NCBI GenBank assembly: GCA_012031955.1
Contig: JAAURZ010000075.1
Coordinates: forward strand, 1 to 8,625
Source: Bacteroidia bacterium
Lineage (GTDB): Bacteria; Bacteroidota; Bacteroidia; Cytophagales; Cyclobacteriaceae
Reading direction: 5' to 3'
Length of the DNA stretch: 8,625 bases
The translations under genes and the position numbers were made by a program. The notes beneath the pieces were generated by a model. It ran no database searches. It saw only the letters and a list, made by a program, of their open reading frames with translations, and was not told where the DNA came from. Below, piece after piece: positions 5,289 to 8,625 of the stretch (positions are counted from its first letter, which is position 1; every line of letters starts with the position of its first letter).

Positions 5289-6533
5289 CTATCCACGGAG
5301 AATTTCAATAGGGTCGATACGGGCTGCCTTGCGCGAGGGCATGTAGCCGGCCAATGCTGTAGTGGAAACGCCAAATACGATCCCGATGATGTAGTACCTG
5401 GGTTTGAAGTTTACGGGAAGGTGTTCCAGGCTCACAATGTCGCCGCCGTTGAACGGCACGGTAGCGATAAGGGACGACAGCGCAAAACCAATGCCCAGGC
5501 CGATGACGCTGCCAAGGAGGCCTATTACCAGCGACTGTATCATGAATATATGTTTCACATCCTTACCTGCGAAGCCCATTGCTTTAAGAATCGCAATGTC
5601 CTTCATTTTATTGTAGATGGTCATGTTTAAAATATTGTAGATGCCAAATCCGGCCACTATCAGCAGGGTGATTGAAACGGAATAAGTGAGGATATTCCTG
5701 ATCATGGACCCGGTTAGGAAAGTGGCGTTGGCTGTTTCCCAGTCTTCGGCCTTGTAGCCGTAAGTCCGTTGAAATTCCGGCGCTATTGGTTTCGCCATGT
5801 TGAGGTCGTACAGCTTAATGTTGATGTCGGTGATGTACGTGTGGTCCTGCTGGAGGATGGTTTGCACGGTGGAGATATTGGCGTAGCTGCGTACGTTGTC
5901 GAGCGTGCCGATGCCCATCTGGAAAGTGCCCACTACCTTCAGCGTCATGGTGTAGCCCTGCGGCGTACTGATGACCACGCGGTCGCCTGTCTGCGCATTT
6001 AGTTTTCGCGCAAGGCCGGTACCCATAATGATGCCGTCGTTGTTGGCCTTCAGGTCTTCGATTCGCCCCGCCTTCATCTTCGACCGCAAGCCAAAGAGTT
6101 TGTCTTCTTCGATAATGTCGACGCCCAGTATCGTGCCATTCAATTGCACCTGTCCGTAGTTGTAAAATACCTGCGAACTGAGTGTTGGCGCCACGCCCAT
6201 TACGCGGGGGTCTTTGCGGATCTCTTCGGCAATTTGCAAGGCGTTGCGGACTTTGGCTGTTTCATTTTTGGGCTTCTGATGGTGTACTGCCGTGAGTGCA
6301 TCCGGCCGAACCTGTTCGAGGATGGTGGGGCGCTCCTGCGTGATGTCGTGATATATATGTATGTCGGGCGACGAAGTCATGGTGAGCTCCTCGGTAAAAT
6401 CGTTGAGGCCGGTCATGAGCCCAACCATGGTGATGAACATGCCTATGCCGAAAGTGACACCGAGCATGGCGACGATTGTCTGCTTGGGTTTGCTAACCAG
6501 GTGGGTGCGTGCTATTTCAAACGCCAGTTTCAT
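5289..6533 (-). CDS. ABC transporter permease, MacB/FtsX type
   Basis: From the ATG at 6533-6531 the protein has 414 residues; the frame extends to 6584 but would overlap the adaptor gene. The layout is that of MacB-like permeases. An N-terminal amphipathic segment and TM1 (about 18-40, TIVAMLGVTFGIGMFITMVG) precede a large periplasmic MacB_PCD-type domain (about 45-275, including GVAPTLSSQVFYN, GRIEDLKANNDGIIMGTGLARKLN and GDRV). The C-terminal FtsX domain follows, with TMs at about 284-304, 330-356 and 380-400. The cytoplasmic loop between TM2 and TM3, MKDIAILKAMGFAGKDV (about 310-326), is the coupling helix that docks the ATPase, and the end ARIDPIEILRG is the classic family terminus. It would move substrate or lipoprotein from periplasm toward the adaptor and outer-membrane channel. 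It starts 4 nt after the adaptor stop. Confidence 0.94.
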   Translation of the reverse strand: MKLAFEIARTHLVSKPKQTIVAMLGVTFGIGMFITMVGLMTGLNDFTEELTMTSSPDIHIYHDITQERPTILEQVRPDALTAVHHQKPKNETAKVRNALQIAEEIRKDPRVMGVAPTLSSQVFYNYGQVQLNGTILGVDIIEEDKLFGLRSKMKAGRIEDLKANNDGIIMGTGLARKLNAQTGDRVVISTPQGYTMTLKVVGTFQMGIGTLDNVRSYANISTVQTILQQDHTYITDINIKLYDLNMAKPIAPEFQRTYGYKAEDWETANATFLTGSMIRNILTYSVSITLLIVAGFGIYNILNMTIYNKMKDIAILKAMGFAGKDVKHIFMIQSLVIGLLGSVIGLGIGFALSSLIATVPFNGGDIVSLEHLPVNFKPRYYIIGIVFGVSTTALAGYMPSRKAARIDPIEILRG

Positions 6534-6537
6534 AACA

Positions 6538-7641
6538 TCAATGTTTGACGACGATTTGTGTGAGGGAGTCAAGACCGCCCACAATTTCTACTTCGTCGAG
6601 GTTTTCAATGCCGGTTTCTACTCTTGTGCGCTTTCGTTCACCGTCACGCACAATCATGATGGAATCGGGCCCCACCAGGGCCGTCTTCGGAACTACGATT
6701 GCTTTCTCTTTCTGACGGACGATTATGTTGGCCTCAAGCGACAAGCCCGAGTACCAGCCGGGCAATTGCTCTTTAAGGTCCACGTTCACCTTTACCGATT
6801 GCTGTCGTTTGTCGATCATAGGATAAATCTTTGTCACTGTTCCGTGAAACAGATTTTTTGGATAGGCGTCTATGGTCACCAGCACGTCCTGACCCGGCTT
6901 CACCCGTTGCACATCCAGCTCATCTACGTTGAGTTCAATGTAGTAGCTGTCCCGCTGGCCGGCTATAGCCAGCACTTCGTAGCGGCGCACCAGCTCGCCC
7001 TGCTCCTTCGTGGTCTTGAAGATCATGCCGTCTACCTGGCTGCGGAGGGTATGCATACCTTGCTCGTCGCGCGAAATGGCCAGTTGGTTGCGGGCGTTCT
7101 GCAATTCGAGCTCGAGGGCGTCGCGGTTTTTGTCATAGCGACTTTTCTGTAATTGATATTCATTTCTTGAATTTTCGTAGGCAAGTTTCATCCGGTCGTA
7201 TTCTGCCTGCGACGTCGCGTTCCCTTTCAGCAGGTTGGTGTACCGTACGAAGTTGGCGGAGTCGAACGCCATCTTGGTGCGCGCTGTTTCTGTGGCCGCT
7301 TTCAGTTCCTGCAACACCGGCGAATTGTCGCCTGCGTTTTTACGTGCCATGGTGTATTTCTCCTGGGCAATGCGAAAGCGCGCCGTAGTTTGGTCCGCGT
7401 CGATAACGAAGAGCGGGTCGCCCTTCTTCACGCGGTCGCCGTCGTCCACCAGTTTCTCCACCAGGTATCCTTCGGCTTGCGCGGTGATCTCGTATTCGCC
7501 ATGCGACACAACGAAGCCCGAGGCATACACTGCCTCCACTATCGGCTTAACGTCGGGCGTTGACAAGTCGCCGCCATTTCCACACGAAGTGAGCGCCGCG
7601 GATGCGAGAAAAACTGCTGTTAATAGAATCAGTACTTTCAT
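6538..7641 (-). CDS. Periplasmic adaptor (HlyD/MacA-type membrane fusion lipoprotein)
   Basis: This 367-residue protein begins at the ATG at 7641-7639. A lipoprotein signal ends with the lipobox LTSC (17-20, Cys20), so it is anchored to a membrane by lipid. Mature domains in order: first half of the lipoyl (barrel-sandwich) motif at about 50-80 (EITAQAEGYLVEKLVDDGDRV, then KKGDPLFVID); an alpha-helical hairpin of about 110 residues (85-195), rich in Glu, Lys and Arg; second lipoyl half at 196-230 (LRSQVDGMIFKTTKEQGELV); a beta-barrel domain at about 232-312 (YIELNVDELDVQRVKPGQ); and a membrane-proximal part at 313-367 ending VKH. It would bridge the MacB-like permease at 5289-6533 to the TolC-like channel. 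It lies 4 nt upstream of the permease and 33 nt after the reconstructed channel stop, so all are likely one transcript. Confidence 0.94.
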   Translation of the reverse strand: MKVLILLTAVFLASAALTSCGNGGDLSTPDVKPIVEAVYASGFVVSHGEYEITAQAEGYLVEKLVDDGDRVKKGDPLFVIDADQTTARFRIAQEKYTMARKNAGDNSPVLQELKAATETARTKMAFDSANFVRYTNLLKGNATSQAEYDRMKLAYENSRNEYQLQKSRYDKNRDALELELQNARNQLAISRDEQGMHTLRSQVDGMIFKTTKEQGELVRRYEVLAIAGQRDSYYIELNVDELDVQRVKPGQDVLVTIDAYPKNLFHGTVTKIYPMIDKRQQSVKVNVDLKEQLPGWYSGLSLEANIIVRQKEKAIVVPKTALVGPDSIMIVRDGERKRTRVETGIENLDEVEIVGGLDSLTQIVVKH

Positions 7642-7674
7642 TTGTTTGGTCTTGTTGACTTTTGTGACGCGTGT

Positions 7675-7778
7675 CTATTTCTGTTGATATTGGTTTTCGA
7701 GTTCAATGGTCGCCCCGGATATCATGTAGTTGGCAAGTTGTATGAGAAACTGATTTTGGGACCGCACCATTTCCTGGT
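7675..7778 (-). other. Displaced C-terminal reading frame of the TolC-like gene
   Basis: In the frame shifted by one base from the main channel ORF, this stretch reads QEMVRSQNQFLIQLANYMIS and ends GATIELENQYQQK before TAG at 7677-7675. That is the amphipathic helix and tail expected to follow GVYTLDQYITI in a TolC family protein. In the sequence as given, the ORF instead runs out of frame from about 7778 and stops at 7722 after 18 unrelated residues (TRKWCGP...). Restoring one base at 7778/7779 (for example a third A in the AA run on the plus strand, giving a Tyr codon) joins the two frames. The shift is therefore a single-base deletion, either real or an assembly error. Confidence 0.75.
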
Positions 7779-8576
7779 AATGGTGATGTACTGGTCCAGC
7801 GTGTACACGCCTTCCTGGTACTTATGCGTAGCCAGCGCGTAATTTTCCTTGCTCAACTGGTAGTGCGTTGCATAGGTGCGCAAGCCTGTGGCCGCGGTCA
7901 GGTAATTTTGGCGGAGGTTTTCCAGTTCTTGCTCCTTGCGCAAATCGGCGTCGGCCAATTCCAGTTCGGCTGCGCGCGCCTGGTAAGACGCCTGTTGTAT
8001 CGAAGCCTGCCTGTTGAATCCTGTAAACAGGTTCCAGTCGGCGCGGACACCGATGAGAGCGATGTCGAACCAGTCGCCCTGCTGCGAGAAGAAGTTGAAT
8101 TCATTGCGTTGTGCCTGCCGCGTGTAGCGTGCAAAGAGAGAGAGCTCGGGCGCGACACGAAGTTGTTGTTTCTTCAGTTCCGCGTGACGTTGCCCGGCCT
8201 GCAGTGAAAGGGCCTTGTGGCGCGGCGTGCCACTCGCAGTTGCCTGAAGCGTGACAGTGCCCGCATACTGGGGATCGATCTCCTGCAATATCTCCAGGGA
8301 ATCGCGCTGTTCGAGGCCGCAGAGTACTTTCAGACGGCCGAGTTGTTGCGCATAACTGTTTGACGACTCTTGCCACCGCTGCGAAGATTCGAGGTACAAT
8401 GTTTTGATGCGGTTGAACTCCAGCGGTTCGATGACGCCGTTGTCGAGCCGCACTTGTGCAATCTGCAGCAGGCTGTCGTTGGATGCCAGCAAGTCCGCGT
8501 TGAGCTGCATCGAAGCTTTGCCTAGCAGCGCCATGTAATAGGCGTTGGCCGCCTGCTCGAGGATGTTCAGCTCCAT
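7722..8576 (-). CDS. TolC-family outer-membrane efflux protein (frameshifted, partial)
   Basis: This is the readable central part of an outer-membrane channel gene; the protein runs off the right edge of the window. The 284 residues are alpha-helical and rich in Gln, Ala, Leu and Glu. They include the family pattern DSLLQIAQVRLDNGVIEPLEFNRIKT, the helix LYLESSQRWQESSNSYAQQLGRLKVLCGL, the second-repeat strand VAPELSLFARYTRQAQ, then GDWFDIALIGVRADWNLFTGFNRQASIQQAS, and the closing ENYALATHKYQEGVYTLDQYITI. These fit an OEP domain, with beta strands forming the outer-membrane barrel and the helices the periplasmic tunnel. The ATG at 8576 is probably internal: see the upstream fragment. The true C-terminus lies at 7675 after a one-base shift. 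It is the presumed exit duct for the adaptor and permease downstream. Two disruptions may mean a pseudogene. Confidence 0.85.
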   Translation of the reverse strand: MELNILEQAANAYYMALLGKASMQLNADLLASNDSLLQIAQVRLDNGVIEPLEFNRIKTLYLESSQRWQESSNSYAQQLGRLKVLCGLEQRDSLEILQEIDPQYAGTVTLQATASGTPRHKALSLQAGQRHAELKKQQLRVAPELSLFARYTRQAQRNEFNFFSQQGDWFDIALIGVRADWNLFTGFNRQASIQQASYQARAAELELADADLRKEQELENLRQNYLTAATGLRTYATHYQLSKENYALATHKYQEGVYTLDQYITITRKWCGPKISFSYNLPTT

Positions 8577-8582
8577 GTCCGC

Positions 8583-8625
8583 CTTCTGCCGAGTAGGCCG
8601 ACTCGGCCGACAGGCGTGCCGGATT
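8583..8625 (-). other. Displaced upstream coding frame of the TolC-like gene (window edge)
   Basis: In a different frame from the main channel ORF, this stretch reads NPARLSAESAYSAE, which has the Ser/Ala/Glu-rich character expected in the helix just before ADMELNILEQAANAYYMAL in TolC proteins. Reading straight upstream of the ATG at 8576 gives IRHACRPSRPTRQKAD, rich in Arg, Pro and Cys and unlike the family. Removing one base near 8582-8583 (one C of the CC pair) would give ...SAYSAEADMELN. A perfect 7-bp inverted repeat, GCCGAGT (8588-8594) with ACTCGGC (8601-8607), lies at this place and could promote slippage or misreading. The call is weaker than that for the 3' shift because only 49 nt can be seen. 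Confidence 0.5.

Noticed and set aside
5285..5374. 30-residue N-terminal extension of the ATPase frame
   Set aside because: It overlaps the C-terminal helix of the permease and lacks ABC features; the ATG at 5284 sits 4 nt after the permease stop.
6534..6584. 17-residue N-terminal extension of the permease frame
   Set aside because: It overlaps the adaptor gene; the ATG at 6533, 4 nt after that stop, gives the usual MKLAFEIAR start.
7779..7790. Programmed ribosomal frameshift at the end of the TolC-like gene
   Set aside because: No slippery heptamer or downstream structure is evident, and TolC proteins are not known to use recoding; a one-base indel is simpler.

Overview
The window looks like chromosomal DNA from a Bacteroidota bacterium, most likely of the Cytophagales type. 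This is an inference from style rather than from a marker gene. The support is a LytS-type kinase with a LytTR regulator, a lipoprotein membrane-fusion subunit, start codons almost without Shine-Dalgarno sequences, and one good TTG-N19-TAnnTTTG promoter match. No rRNA, tRNA, CRISPR array, transposase or phage gene is visible. Every gene I can support lies on the minus strand, so transcription runs from high to low coordinates.

Right half (8625 down to about 2171): a tight gene string with gaps of 4 to 33 nt. In transcription order it holds a TolC-like outer-membrane channel (partial at the window edge and frameshifted), a lipoprotein periplasmic adaptor, a MacB/FtsX-type permease, its MacB/LolD-type ATPase, an unrecognised 64-residue basic protein, an FAD-dependent monooxygenase, and a four-helix LytS-type sensor kinase. 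Together the first four make a tripartite ABC exporter crossing both membranes. The monooxygenase and kinase appear to be co-transcribed with it, which suggests a module that modifies or makes a small molecule, exports it and senses the envelope state.

Left half (2173 down to 1): a GNAT acetyltransferase, a LytTR response regulator (the likely partner of the kinase), a small SnoaL/NTF2-like lipoprotein, and the first 16 codons of a YCII-domain gene. Two diverged copies of the same intergenic element (47-152 and 2022-2173) lie in direct orientation, each ending exactly at an ATG. The right copy carries an extra ~46-nt REP-like palindrome. This copy plus the GNAT gene separates the kinase from its probable regulator.

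The points most worth a second look are the duplicated leader-like element with its palindromic insert, the kinase/regulator pair split by it, the two apparent frameshifts in the TolC-like gene (real decay or assembly error), and the small unknown protein embedded in the exporter operon.
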